This document shows positions 7,581 to 16,175 of a stretch of 36,640 nt of DNA, piece by piece. Made by a program: the position numbers and the translations under genes. Below the pieces are notes generated by a model. The model saw only the letters and a program-made list of their open reading frames with translations, made no database searches and was not told the origin of the DNA. Source of the DNA: Lentimicrobium sp. (GTDB taxonomy: Bacteria; Bacteroidota; Bacteroidia; Bacteroidales; 4484-276). Numbering within the stretch: position 1 is the first letter of the stretch; the number at the start of each line of letters is the position of its first letter. The stretch lies in assembly GCA_012516825.1 (NCBI GenBank), contig JAAYWF010000154.1, forward strand, positions 1 through 36,640, read 5' to 3'.

Positions 7581-8561
7581 ATGAAAGTACTTGGAATGGG
7601 AAATGCGCTTGTGGATATGATGATAAGGATTGATGATGAGAGGATTTTTCGCGAGTTTGGATTATTAAAAGGCGGTATGCGACTTGTTGACTCCGCTCTT
7701 ATTAAAGATGTTCTTGAAAGACTAAAATCATTTCCTGTTGAGATAGCAACAGGTGGTTCGGCTGCTAATACAGTGCATGGTTTGGCTAAATTAGGTGTAA
7801 AAACCAGTTTCATTGGCAAGGTGGCATCAGATGATTTTGGCAAATTTATGATGGAGGATATGTTGAAAAATGGCGTAAACCCCAATCTGCTTAATGGTAA
7901 AGCGCCTACAGGTATTGCCCTCACATTGATAACACCTGATTCGGAAAGAACTTTTGCTGTTAATCTTGGCTGCGCCATTGAGCTTTTACCAGAAGATATT
8001 AATGCCGAAATGTTTGAAGGGTACAACATCTTTCATATTGAAGGATTTCTCGTTCAGAATAAAGAGCTTCTCGAAAAAGCAGTCAGGCTTGCAAAAAAGG
8101 CAGGTGCAAAAGTCTCGTTTGATCTTGCAAGCTTTGATGTGGTTGAAGAGAACTTTATTTTTCTGAAAAATATCGTTGAGAAATACGTTGATATTCTTTT
8201 TGCTAATGAGGATGAAGCAACTGCCTTTACAGGCTTAACACCTGAAAAAGCGCTTAATGTAATTTCGCAGACTGTTCCTGTAACAATAATAAAAATCGGA
8301 GAGAAAGGGTCTTTGATCAGCGATAGGAAAGATGTTGTACGTGTTGATTCAATAAAGGTGCAAGCCGTTGATACAACTGGCGCCGGCGATCTTTATGCAG
8401 CTGGATTCCTTTATGGGATGATTAATGGTTTGTCAATGCACACCTCAGGGGAAATTGGATCTCTGCTATCAGGTAAAGTGATAGAAGTAATTGGAGCAAA
8501 AATGGATGATGAAAGGTGGAGTAATATCTATACTGAGCTTCGTAAGCTGATGATGGAATAG
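7581..8561 (+). CDS. PfkB-family (adenosine kinase-like) sugar/nucleoside kinase
   Basis: 326 residues, the normal length for a ribokinase/PfkB fold enzyme. Motifs: GMGNALVDMMIRID at the N-terminus, EIATGGSAANTVHGLAKLG (PfkB signature 1 region), GKVASDDFGKFM, then at the C-terminus VDTTGAGDLYAAGFLYG (PfkB signature 2, with the anion hole and the catalytic Asp in DTTGAGD). Related Bacteroidota proteins are usually annotated adenosine kinase, which would salvage adenosine to AMP in the cytoplasm, but substrate cannot be read with certainty from motifs alone. The gene stands alone between tRNA-Asn and the exbB operon (103 bases to exbB). Confidence 0.88.
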   Translation: MKVLGMGNALVDMMIRIDDERIFREFGLLKGGMRLVDSALIKDVLERLKSFPVEIATGGSAANTVHGLAKLGVKTSFIGKVASDDFGKFMMEDMLKNGVNPNLLNGKAPTGIALTLITPDSERTFAVNLGCAIELLPEDINAEMFEGYNIFHIEGFLVQNKELLEKAVRLAKKAGAKVSFDLASFDVVEENFIFLKNIVEKYVDILFANEDEATAFTGLTPEKALNVISQTVPVTIIKIGEKGSLISDRKDVVRVDSIKVQAVDTTGAGDLYAAGFLYGMINGLSMHTSGEIGSLLSGKVIEVIGAKMDDERWSNIYTELRKLMME

Positions 8562-8664
8562 ATAGTAAGGGGGGTAGGTTTTTGGAAAAAAAGAGCAAAT
8601 TACTAATAAACATGCTGCGATTACGTTAAAAGAAGACATTTTACATAAACACAAATAATAAAAT

Positions 8665-9354
8665 ATGTTTTCAGCAATTTTGTTGCAAGTAAATCAGGCC
8701 GGTCAGGTAATTGATGAATCAGTAGGAGAAATTTCGATGTCATTGTGGGACTTAACACTCAAGGGCGGATGGATAATGTTGATTCTCGGAATATTTTCAG
8801 TGATAGCTATTTTTATTTTTATCGAACGATTTTTAATCCTCAAACAAGCTTCAAAGGAGGATCAAAATTTTATGGATCACATTCGCTCTTTTATTCACGA
8901 TGGAAAAATTGATGCTGCTTTAGCTCTTTGCCGTCGAACACAAAACCCGATTTCAAGGATGATAGAAAAAGGTTTACTACGTATCGGGAAACCACTCAGC
9001 GATATCAATGCTGCCATCGAAAATGTTGGGAAGTTAGAAGTTTCGAGGCTTGAAAAAAATATTGCAGGTTTGGCTACTATTGCCGGCGCTGGTCCCATGT
9101 TGGGCTTTTTGGGTACAGTAGTGGGGATGGTTAGAGCCTTTTACGACATGTCAATGGCAGGTAATAACATAGATATTGCTCTGTTGTCCACAGGTATTTA
9201 CCAAGCTATGGTTACAACTGTTGCCGGTCTTATTGTAGGGATTTTGGCTTTCATTTGTTATAATATTCTTGTGGCAAGAGTTGAAAAACTTGTATTTATT
9301 CTTGAAGCTCGTGCTTCCGAGTTTATGGATGTTTTGCATGAACCGGTCGAATAA
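8665..9354 (+). CDS. exbB: MotA/TolQ/ExbB proton channel family protein
   Basis: 229 residues, inner membrane. One membrane span at about residues 34-55 (GGWIMLILGIFSVIAIFIFIERF), and two more at about 133-155 and 175-198 containing IAGAGPMLGFLGTVVGMVRAF and STGIYQAMVTTVAGLIVGILAF, the conserved channel helices of TolQ/ExbB. It forms the proton-conducting pentamer that, with ExbD, energises TonB for outer-membrane transport. ExbD follows after 12 bases and TonB after that, so this is a complete energy-transducing operon. ExbB is preferred over TolQ or AglR because of the adjacent TonB protein. Confidence 0.93.
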   Translation: MFSAILLQVNQAGQVIDESVGEISMSLWDLTLKGGWIMLILGIFSVIAIFIFIERFLILKQASKEDQNFMDHIRSFIHDGKIDAALALCRRTQNPISRMIEKGLLRIGKPLSDINAAIENVGKLEVSRLEKNIAGLATIAGAGPMLGFLGTVVGMVRAFYDMSMAGNNIDIALLSTGIYQAMVTTVAGLIVGILAFICYNILVARVEKLVFILEARASEFMDVLHEPVE

Positions 9355-9366
9355 AGCTTGATAAAC

Positions 9367-9777
9367 ATGGCAATTCAAACACGAAATAAGCGCAGTGCAC
9401 AGTTTAGCATGGCTTCCATGTCTGATCTGGTATTTTTGTTGTTGATTTTTTTCATGCTCACCTCAACGCTTGTTGCGCCCAACGCAATAAAACTATTACT
9501 GCCGCAAAGCAGTAGTAAAACAATGGCTAAACAAACTGTAACTGTATATATCAACGATCGTTTTGAATACTTTATAGGTGAAGATCAAATAGCTGTTGAT
9601 CAGATGGAGCAGCTTATCGGTGAGGCTATGGCAGGTCAGGTTGAAGGTTCTGTAGTGTTACGCGCCGATCAGTCGGTACCAGTACAGCATATTGTAAATG
9701 TGATTGATGCGGTAAATAAGATAAATGAACGTTACAACACAAAACACAAGGTAATATTAGCCACAAGGCCTAATTAA
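9367..9777 (+). CDS. exbD: ExbD/TolR biopolymer transport protein
   Basis: 136 residues from the ATG at 9367; the track starts 9 bases earlier at a TTG. The single N-terminal membrane span (about residues 19-40, MSDLVFLLLIFFMLTSTLV) carries the conserved proton-relay aspartate D20. The short cytoplasmic N-terminus is basic, and the periplasmic domain ends with the VPVQHIVNVIDAVNKI region characteristic of ExbD/TolR (VRADQSVPVQ). It works with ExbB in coupling proton flow to TonB. It lies 12 bases after exbB and 8 bases before the tonB gene. Confidence 0.93.
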   Translation: MAIQTRNKRSAQFSMASMSDLVFLLLIFFMLTSTLVAPNAIKLLLPQSSSKTMAKQTVTVYINDRFEYFIGEDQIAVDQMEQLIGEAMAGQVEGSVVLRADQSVPVQHIVNVIDAVNKINERYNTKHKVILATRPN

Positions 9778-9785
9778 TAATAAAA

Positions 9786-10547
9786 ATGGAGGAGCAAAAA
9801 AACAGAATCAAAGGAATTGTTGGCACATTGATATTTCATCTTGCTATCATTTTTATCCTTTTTCTTTTAGCATTGCGCACTCCATTGCCTTTGCCCGGCG
9901 AAGAGGGTGTTGAGGTTAGCCTGGGTTATGCCGAAACCGGCTCCGGATTAGTACAGCCAATAGAGTTGGCTCCTGTACAAAAAGCTGAACACACGAAGCC
10001 TAATACACAAACAAACGATATTTTGACTCAGGAAGTTGAGGAAGCGCCAGCTATTGAAGATGTTAAGCCTAAAGAGGTTAAAAAGACGGTTGAGGAAGAA
10101 AAACCTGTCAAAGAGGATCCGGTTGTAAATCCACGCGCTCTTTATACACCACATCAAACTGATTCAAAAGAAACAGGAGGACAAGGCGATGATAATAATC
10201 CCGCCGATCAAGGTAAGACAACTGGTTCAAACCAAAGTACAAAGCCTGATGGGATAGGAGGCCTTGGTAGTGGGATATCTTTCAGCCTCGAAGGGCGAGG
10301 ATCAATACATTTGCCAAAGCCTGCCTATAATTCACAAGAGCAAGGACGGGTAGTAGTTAGGATTTGGGTAAATAAGGAGGGGAAAGTTGAAAGAGCCGTA
10401 TCAGGAGTGCAAGGAACAACGATTACTGATCAGACATTAATTAAATTAGCTCAAGATGCTGCTTTGAAGGCTGTTTTTAATTCCGACCCTAATGCTGCCG
10501 ATCAACAAACAGGTACTATTACCTATAATTTTATTCGACTAAACTAA
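9786..10547 (+). CDS. tonB: Energy transducer TonB family protein
   Basis: 253 residues. One N-terminal membrane span (about residues 10-28, VGTLIFHLAIIFILFLLAL). There is a long Pro/Glu/Lys-rich periplasm-spanning region at about 60-125 (VEEAPAIEDVKPKEVKKTV and similar), a Gly/Ser/Asn-rich linker, and a C-terminal TonB/TolA-like domain from about 170 (LPKPAYNSQEQGRVVVRIWVNKEGKV... ending TGTITYNFIRLN). The classic YP motif is replaced by KPAYNSQEQGRV, as in many Bacteroidota TonB proteins. It touches TonB-dependent receptors such as the one at 16.2-18.6 kb. Last gene of the exb operon; the 3' end converges on the IPExxxVDY gene. Confidence 0.88.
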   Translation: MEEQKNRIKGIVGTLIFHLAIIFILFLLALRTPLPLPGEEGVEVSLGYAETGSGLVQPIELAPVQKAEHTKPNTQTNDILTQEVEEAPAIEDVKPKEVKKTVEEEKPVKEDPVVNPRALYTPHQTDSKETGGQGDDNNPADQGKTTGSNQSTKPDGIGGLGSGISFSLEGRGSIHLPKPAYNSQEQGRVVVRIWVNKEGKVERAVSGVQGTTITDQTLIKLAQDAALKAVFNSDPNAADQQTGTITYNFIRLN

Positions 10548-10552
10548 CGTTC

Positions 10553-10585
10553 AAGATTGAATTTATTCTGATCGCAATCTTTTGT
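10553..10585. terminator. Possible shared terminator of tonB and the IPExxxVDY gene
   Basis: AAGATTG at 10553-10559 pairs with CAATCTT at 10575-10581, followed on the plus strand by a T-rich stretch. The loop is 15 bases and the hairpin includes the stop codon of the minus-strand gene. Only 15 bases separate the two convergent genes, so any terminator must overlap them. Weak. Confidence 0.35.
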
Positions 10586-11105
10586 TCCTTTCCCTATCAG
10601 TCTGTTTTAACTGAATTTTTGTTTCGTTTTTTTGTTTTGCAATAGTAAGGATATGATATTCAAGCTCGGTGAGTATCAGATTAAGCAATTCAGTAGATTT
10701 GTTTTGAGATTTTCTGATACTTTGTTTATCTATTAAATTCAATTGGTTGACAGAGAGGATTTCAGGTATCTTATTTATTGTTGTTACAAGCTCATTTTGT
10801 TCAAGCTCAATTAAAAAGCCGTGAATTAGTAAAAAGAAATTTTTAATCAGAGGCTCCTGGTCAGATAAATCGTGGATCAGATAATATGTTGTCCGCATAT
10901 CGCGGGTGTAAGAAAAGAATGAGAATTGCTGTGGATCGCTGTTGCTGCTCTTTTTGACAAGCATATTTTCATCACGCTGCAATTGTAACCCAAGATGTTT
11001 ATTGAGTAAATAGGCTATCCTAAAATCAGGTTGGGATGAGGTGATATTAAAAATGGCATAATCCTGATGTCCATCAAAATCTATAACAAACTTTTTTTTC
11101 TTCAT
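10563..11105 (-). CDS. IPExxxVDY family protein, divergent
   Basis: 180 residues from the ATG at 11105 (the track adds a TTG start 6 bases upstream). The N-terminus KKFVIDFDGHQDYAIFNI, then DFRIAYLLNKHLGLQL, matches the start of the Bacteroidota IPExxxVDY proteins, small cytoplasmic proteins of unknown function. The name-giving motif is present in altered form as KIPEILSVNQLNL (VNQ instead of VDY). The protein then continues with a Lys/Gln/Glu-rich helical tail of about 50 residues ending RERNKRLRSE, which is longer than I expect for the family. It lies 37 bases downstream of menG/ubiE on the same strand. Confidence 0.65.
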   Translation of the reverse strand: MKKKKFVIDFDGHQDYAIFNITSSQPDFRIAYLLNKHLGLQLQRDENMLVKKSSNSDPQQFSFFSYTRDMRTTYYLIHDLSDQEPLIKNFFLLIHGFLIELEQNELVTTINKIPEILSVNQLNLIDKQSIRKSQNKSTELLNLILTELEYHILTIAKQKNETKIQLKQTDRERNKRLRSE

Positions 11106-11142
11106 TTGCAAGTAGTTTTATACATGGATAATCAAAATTAAA

Positions 11143-11823
11143 TTATTTTATTGCAACATAAATTGCTGAAATGCCACCTAATATCATCTTAGTCGTAACT
11201 TGCGAAAATCCGTAACTTTTCAAATAATCGGTTGCTTCTTGATCATTCCAGTAATTTATGGCTGAGTGAGCTAAGTAACGATAAGCACCTCGATTTCCGG
11301 ATAAAAATCCGCCTAATGGTGATGTAATATGTTTCATATAAAAATGAAAAAGTGAGCGTAGCAACTTATTCTTCGGCTGACTTGTTTCAACAATCACAAA
11401 ACGCCCACCTGGTTTTATTATCCTATAAATCTCTTTCAAAAAAATGTCATGATCAGGATTATTGAAGGTAAGGTTACGAAATGCGAAAGCAATACCTACA
11501 GAATCGAAGTGGGAGTCGGGGAACGGTATATTGGCAACATCGGCATGGATGAATGTTATATCATCAAATTTCTTTTTGTTAGCTTTCGTAATTGCCAGTT
11601 TCAGCATAGGTTTGCTGTAGTCGAGCGCAAAGACTTTGGCGCCGGATTCAGTTTTTTTTCGTATTTGCAAAGCTAAATCTCCTGTGCCTGTACAGAGATC
11701 AAGTATTTTAGAGGGGCTGTTTTTTAAAGATTCAGAGGCGGCTTTTTTTCTCCAAATAACATCAAAACGCCATGTTAACACGCGATTTACAAAATCATAT
11801 GATGGGGGTACATCCGTGAACAT
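11143..11823 (-). CDS. ubiE: Demethylmenaquinone methyltransferase (MenG/UbiE)
   Basis: 226 residues from the only in-frame ATG. A class I SAM methyltransferase that makes menaquinone from demethylmenaquinone, at the inner face of the membrane. Motifs: PPSYDFVNRVLTWRFDVIWRKKA, SAM motif I ILDLCTGTGDLAL, ALDYSKPMLKLA, ADVANIPFPDSHFDSVGIAFAFRNL (the RN signature of UbiE) and IIKPGGRFVIVETSQP, then GNRGAYRYLAHSAINY. Sequence upstream of the ATG stays in frame for about 25 codons and encodes ISYNPDKRPLLK, which looks like the genuine conserved N-terminus, yet there is no ATG, GTG or TTG there. Translation may start at a rare codon (ATT or ATA near 11853-11865) or the native protein is short. Confidence 0.93.
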   Translation of the reverse strand: MFTDVPPSYDFVNRVLTWRFDVIWRKKAASESLKNSPSKILDLCTGTGDLALQIRKKTESGAKVFALDYSKPMLKLAITKANKKKFDDITFIHADVANIPFPDSHFDSVGIAFAFRNLTFNNPDHDIFLKEIYRIIKPGGRFVIVETSQPKNKLLRSLFHFYMKHITSPLGGFLSGNRGAYRYLAHSAINYWNDQEATDYLKSYGFSQVTTKMILGGISAIYVAIK

Positions 11824-11961
11824 CTTAAGCAGCGGACGTTTATCGGGATTATAACTTATTGCGATAATATGGTAAGAATTTAAAGTTGGAAATTTTGATT
11901 AAGGAGTTAGATAGAAAGTAATGGCCGGCATAAAATTGCATATAAAATCATGATGAAAAAG

Positions 11962-14001
11962 TTACTTTCCCTCTTTTTTAAAAACCAGCGCCGTTCGGTT
12001 AGGTATATATACCTTTAGATAATGTTTGTTTGATAACGAATCGTACATTGAGGTGTAAACCCTGCTATCGTCCACACGGTTATGTCCTCCAAATTCCGGT
12101 GAGTCGGAGTTAAGGATTATTTTATAGTGCCCCGGTTCGACGATATAGAATTCATAACCAAATATTGAACGGTGAGGGTGGAAGTTGAAAACGAACATTA
12201 ACCCGCCTTTTTCAAAAACTAAGGTTTTATTTTCTTCATCATTAGCAATTTTGCTCCCATATCCGGCGCTAAGCAATTCATTTTCCTTAGCCATTTTTAT
12301 CATCTCTACATCAAATCTGTACATGAAGATGTACTTTAAATTTGGGTTGTCGCACAGCGACCATTGGCGGCGAGCATAATGATAGCTCCAGTTGTTTCCT
12401 TGCCTTGGGAAGTCAACCCACTCGGGATGCCCGAACTCGTTTCCCATAAAGTTTAGGTAGGCTTGTCCGCCAAGCGAGAGCGTTATCAGCCTGATCATCT
12501 TGTGAAGCGCTATTCCGCGTTCAATAATCAGATTGTTATCGTCTATTTGCATGTGATAATACATCTCTTTATCCATTAGCCAAAATGCTATAGTTTTATC
12601 ACCTACCAACGCTTGGTCGTGCGATTCGGCATAAGCAACTGTTTTGACATCGGGCAAGCGATCGTTTAGTACGTGATAAAAGTCGTCCATCCACCACTCT
12701 TCGTCTCTTTTCTCTTTCAAGGTCTTTATCCAGAAATCAGGTATTCCCATTGCCAGCCGGTAGTCAAAGCCTATCCCACCCTCTTCTATAGGTCGGCAAA
12801 GCCCTGGCATACCACTCACATCCTCAGCAATAGTTATTGCATCCTTTTTTATCTTATGTACCAACGTATTAGCAAGTTGAAGATAGGTAATAGCATCATA
12901 TTCGACCCCTTCGGTAAAGTATTTTTCTATTTCGCCAAAGGTTGTGTTACCATGGTGAAAATACATCATTGAGGTAACGCCGTCAAAGCGGAATCCATCG
13001 AAATGAAACTCTTCGAGCCAGTATTTTACGTTGGAAAGTAAAAATTGAATTACCTCAATTTTGCCATAATCAAAGACTTTTGAATCCCAGTTAGGATGGT
13101 TTCCGCGCTCTCCCGGATGTGTATATTGGTGATCGGTACCATCAAATTCGTTTAGCCCTTCGTTTATGTTTTTTATTGTATGAGAGTGCACTAAATCCAT
13201 AATTACTGCAATGCCCATACTATGTGCTTTTTTTATCAGTTGTTTTAACTCTTCGGGTGTCCCAAAACGGCTTGAAGGTGCAAAATAGTTGGATACATGA
13301 TATCCAAATGATCCATAATAAGGATGTTCAGCGATGGCCATCAGTTGTATGCAGTTATATCCCGACTTTTTTATGCGTGGTAGGATATTTTCGACAAACT
13401 CTACATAGGTGCCCACTCCTTCCTTTTCCTGTGCCATACCTACATGGCACTCATAAATGAACAGATTACCGATTTCGTTAATTTTGAAATTATCATCTTT
13501 CCATGAAAACGATTTAGCAGGCTGCCAAAGTTGACCGGCGAAATCCTTTGTGCTTTCATCTTGTACAACTCTGTTTATCCACACGGGCACACGCTCTTTC
13601 CAGCCGTTGGCAGCGTGAACGAGCACTTTAAATTTGCTCTTATGAACGAATTTTTCTTTATATCTCTTCTCATCAAGAAATATTTCCCACACCCCATTCT
13701 CTTTTTTTGTTAATGGATGTGAAGTCCGATTCCAATCATTAAAGTCACCAAACAAAAACAGATCGAATGCAGCAGGGGCCCACTCTCTAAAATACCAACC
13801 TTTAGCATTTTTATCCCAATGAATACCAAAATATTTGTGGGCATCTGCAAAGCTTGAAAGACTTCCATAGGTATTTATAATCTCTTTAAGACGATAGTTA
13901 TAACGATTTAATCTGTCAATCAAGTTTTGCTCTGCCGATTCGAGCCAAGGATCATTTTCGACGAGTGCTAGACGCTTTTGGGATTTATTTTTTTTTGTCA
14001 T
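11962..14001 (-). CDS. glgB: 1,4-alpha-glucan branching enzyme, eukaryote-type GH13
   Basis: 679 residues. It makes alpha-1,6 branches in glycogen. CBM48 domain at about residues 55-150 (WYFREWAPAAFDLFLFGDFNDWN), GH13 catalytic barrel at about 180-530, C-terminal all-beta domain to the end. Catalytic residues: nucleophile D340 (DGFRFDGVTSMMYFHHG), acid/base E393 (IAEDVSGMPGLCRP) and transition-state stabiliser D462 (AYAESHDQALVGDK). These motifs are nearly those of plant and animal branching enzymes, not of E. coli GlgB, a pattern known in several Bacteroidota. The gene follows the pullulanase gene by 44 bases on the same strand, so glycogen/starch branching and debranching are encoded together. 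Confidence 0.93.
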   Translation of the reverse strand: MTKKNKSQKRLALVENDPWLESAEQNLIDRLNRYNYRLKEIINTYGSLSSFADAHKYFGIHWDKNAKGWYFREWAPAAFDLFLFGDFNDWNRTSHPLTKKENGVWEIFLDEKRYKEKFVHKSKFKVLVHAANGWKERVPVWINRVVQDESTKDFAGQLWQPAKSFSWKDDNFKINEIGNLFIYECHVGMAQEKEGVGTYVEFVENILPRIKKSGYNCIQLMAIAEHPYYGSFGYHVSNYFAPSSRFGTPEELKQLIKKAHSMGIAVIMDLVHSHTIKNINEGLNEFDGTDHQYTHPGERGNHPNWDSKVFDYGKIEVIQFLLSNVKYWLEEFHFDGFRFDGVTSMMYFHHGNTTFGEIEKYFTEGVEYDAITYLQLANTLVHKIKKDAITIAEDVSGMPGLCRPIEEGGIGFDYRLAMGIPDFWIKTLKEKRDEEWWMDDFYHVLNDRLPDVKTVAYAESHDQALVGDKTIAFWLMDKEMYYHMQIDDNNLIIERGIALHKMIRLITLSLGGQAYLNFMGNEFGHPEWVDFPRQGNNWSYHYARRQWSLCDNPNLKYIFMYRFDVEMIKMAKENELLSAGYGSKIANDEENKTLVFEKGGLMFVFNFHPHRSIFGYEFYIVEPGHYKIILNSDSPEFGGHNRVDDSRVYTSMYDSLSNKHYLKVYIPNRTALVFKKEGK

Positions 14002-14045
14002 GTTTGATGATATGCTTTTGTAATTAAATCTATTGGTTTTAAGGT

Positions 14046-16061
14046 TTACTCATTAATTTCTTCTAGTACAATCGCTGAAATTGCCGCAACATTAACAAGA
14101 TTATTATTTATGATCCGATAACCCGACCTATTTAGTCCGTCCGAATTAAATATTTCTAACCACTTGGCTACCGGTAGTTTTATTGATTGACTTTGTTGTG
14201 ATGCGTTGTAAACAACAATCAACGATTTCCATTTCTCAGCTTCCGTAAAATCGTTTATTCTGAAAGCAACTATTCCGGGATGATTAGTGTAGAGAAAATT
14301 AAGATGTTTATTAATAAGTTCTGTATTAGTCATTTTAAAAACAGGGTACTGCTTTCGAAGTGTTATCAAATCCCTATAATAATCAAACACCTTACGGTAT
14401 GTATATTTTCTTATCCAGTCAATCTGATTAATGGAGTCAGGAGATTGGTATGAATTTTCAACCCTCTGTTTTGTACGTACGAAATCCACGCCGGCATGCA
14501 GAAAAGGGACACCTTGTGATGTCATCACAATGGTATTGGCAAGCTTATGCATTTTAATTAGATCGTTGTTGGTAGCTTCAGGGTTGGTAATGCAGAGTTT
14601 ATCGAACAGGGTATGATTATCGTGACACGAGACATAGTTGATGCATTGATACGGCTCCCCCGCCCATGGCGCGCGCGAATAATTCACCTTTGAATAATTA
14701 ACCTGATGATGCTCAGTTGCGCCCACTACTCCAAACTTAACACTTTCAGCCATCTCAAAATTACCATTTACGAATCCTTTTCCTTTATGGTCGCTCCACG
14801 ATCCTTTTATGCCATCTCTAAGGTCGTCGCTAAAGGCTGCAATCTTATCAAGTTTATATGTAAACTGTTTTAGAGCAAGTTTATCTTCAGGAAATGGGCT
14901 GTCGCCAGCTTTCCAGCCCTCTCCATAAAGAAATAAAGTAGGCTCAATGGCATGTAGTTCATTGCTGATAATATTCATGGTCTCAATATCATGTATCCCC
15001 ATCAGGTCGAACCGGAAGCCATCAATTTTATACTCGTCAACCCAATATTTTAGCGATTCTATCATAAACTTACGCATCATTGATCGTTCTGACGCTGTTT
15101 CGTTACCGCAGCCTGATGCATTCGACCATGACCCATCAGTATTATGTCTGTAATAATAACCTGGGACTAAAAGGTTGAAATTGGAATACTCTGTATCGCC
15201 GGTATGATTGTAAACAACATCAAGGATAACCCTAAGACCGTTGCGATGTAGAGCTGCAACCATCTCTTTAAATTCACGGATACGCGTTTTCGGATCGTAC
15301 GGATCGGTGGAAAATGAACCTTCAGGAACATTGTAGTTTTGTGGGTCGTATCCCCAATTATAATGGTTTTCATCAAGTTTTGTTTCATCAATTGACCGAA
15401 AGTCAAAAGCCGGTAAAAGATGTACGTGTGTTATGCCTAATTCTTTAAGATGATCAATTCCAGTTTTTTCTCCCAGTGGGGTAGTCGTTCCTTCTTCGGC
15501 GAGGCCTAAAAATTTTCCTTTATACCGAATTCCTGACTGAGGATGAATGGAGATATCGCGTATCTGAACTTCATATAGTATGATATCAGTATAGTTATCC
15601 AATTTAGGCCTTTCGATGGTGTCCCATCCTACAGGATTTGTCTCCTTCAAATCAATAATAGCTGCACGTTTTCCATTAACTCCAACCGCTTTGGCATAAA
15701 TTCCCGGCGTCTCTTTCAGCCACTCATCATTATATTTTATCTGAAAGGTATAGAAAAGATCTTTCATATCCTTTTCGAATCTGATAATCCATGTACCTTG
15801 AAGGCTTTTCTTCATTTTTTTCTCAATAACAGTCTCGCCATCAATGCCGTTTTCATAAATCTTAACTTTTACTGCTTCAGCAGTTGGCGCCCATACCCGA
15901 AACTGTGTTTCAGAAGGAGTGTAAATCATTTCAAGGTCATCACCGTTATATACGGGATAGGAAGAGTAATCATCAAAATCGAAAGGGCTTCGTTGTTTAC
16001 AAGATATATTTAACATAATGAAACTGAGTATAAACAGATATGTTAAATGTTTCTTAGCCAC
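14046..16061 (-). CDS. pulA: Type I pullulanase, putative lipoprotein
   Basis: 671 residues from a GTG at 16061. The track starts at a TTG at 16088, but that TTG lies inside a TAATTTTG promoter box, and the GTG gives a textbook lipoprotein signal: AKKHLTYLFILSFIMLNIS then Cys21 (LNISC). After Cys an acidic stretch (FDFDDY) precedes a CBM48-like domain at about residues 50-120 and the GH13 barrel. YNWGYDP at about 234-240 is diagnostic of type I pullulanases. Catalytic D352 (DGFRFDLMG), E381 (LYGEGW) and the CHDNHTLFD aspartate are present. It hydrolyses alpha-1,6 links of pullulan or branched glucans. The protein is expected in the periplasm or on the surface, unlike its cytoplasmic neighbour GlgB. 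Confidence 0.9.
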   Translation of the reverse strand: MAKKHLTYLFILSFIMLNISCKQRSPFDFDDYSSYPVYNGDDLEMIYTPSETQFRVWAPTAEAVKVKIYENGIDGETVIEKKMKKSLQGTWIIRFEKDMKDLFYTFQIKYNDEWLKETPGIYAKAVGVNGKRAAIIDLKETNPVGWDTIERPKLDNYTDIILYEVQIRDISIHPQSGIRYKGKFLGLAEEGTTTPLGEKTGIDHLKELGITHVHLLPAFDFRSIDETKLDENHYNWGYDPQNYNVPEGSFSTDPYDPKTRIREFKEMVAALHRNGLRVILDVVYNHTGDTEYSNFNLLVPGYYYRHNTDGSWSNASGCGNETASERSMMRKFMIESLKYWVDEYKIDGFRFDLMGIHDIETMNIISNELHAIEPTLFLYGEGWKAGDSPFPEDKLALKQFTYKLDKIAAFSDDLRDGIKGSWSDHKGKGFVNGNFEMAESVKFGVVGATEHHQVNYSKVNYSRAPWAGEPYQCINYVSCHDNHTLFDKLCITNPEATNNDLIKMHKLANTIVMTSQGVPFLHAGVDFVRTKQRVENSYQSPDSINQIDWIRKYTYRKVFDYYRDLITLRKQYPVFKMTNTELINKHLNFLYTNHPGIVAFRINDFTEAEKWKSLIVVYNASQQSQSIKLPVAKWLEIFNSDGLNRSGYRIINNNLVNVAAISAIVLEEINE

Positions 16062-16085
16062 TGCCGACTGATTAAGATTTTGCGG

Positions 16086-16093
16086 CAAAATTA
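16086..16093 (-). promoter_or_regulatory. Probable -7 box for pulA-glgB
   Basis: The minus strand reads TAATTTTG, fitting TAnnTTTG, about 25 bases before the GTG start of pulA. At the -33 distance there is CTG (complement of 16114-16116) rather than TTG, so the upstream element is one base off. The predicted transcription start near 16079 lies downstream of the TTG used by the ORF track, which argues against that start. Confidence 0.4.
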
Positions 16094-16149
16094 GCTAATT
16101 CTTCTTTGTATAACAGAAATTGATAAAATGAGGGGTTGACTTTCTGAAA

Positions 16150-16175
16150 GTAAAACGGTAAAGAAGGCCGTTTTT
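16150..16175 (-). terminator. Hairpin after the TonB-dependent receptor gene
   Basis: AAAACGG at 16152-16158 pairs with CCGTTTT at 16168-16174 around a 9-base loop, directly after the stop codon of the minus-strand receptor gene. The U-rich tail is clearer on the plus strand; on the minus strand it is TTTTACTTTC. It probably separates the receptor transcript from pulA. Confidence 0.5.
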
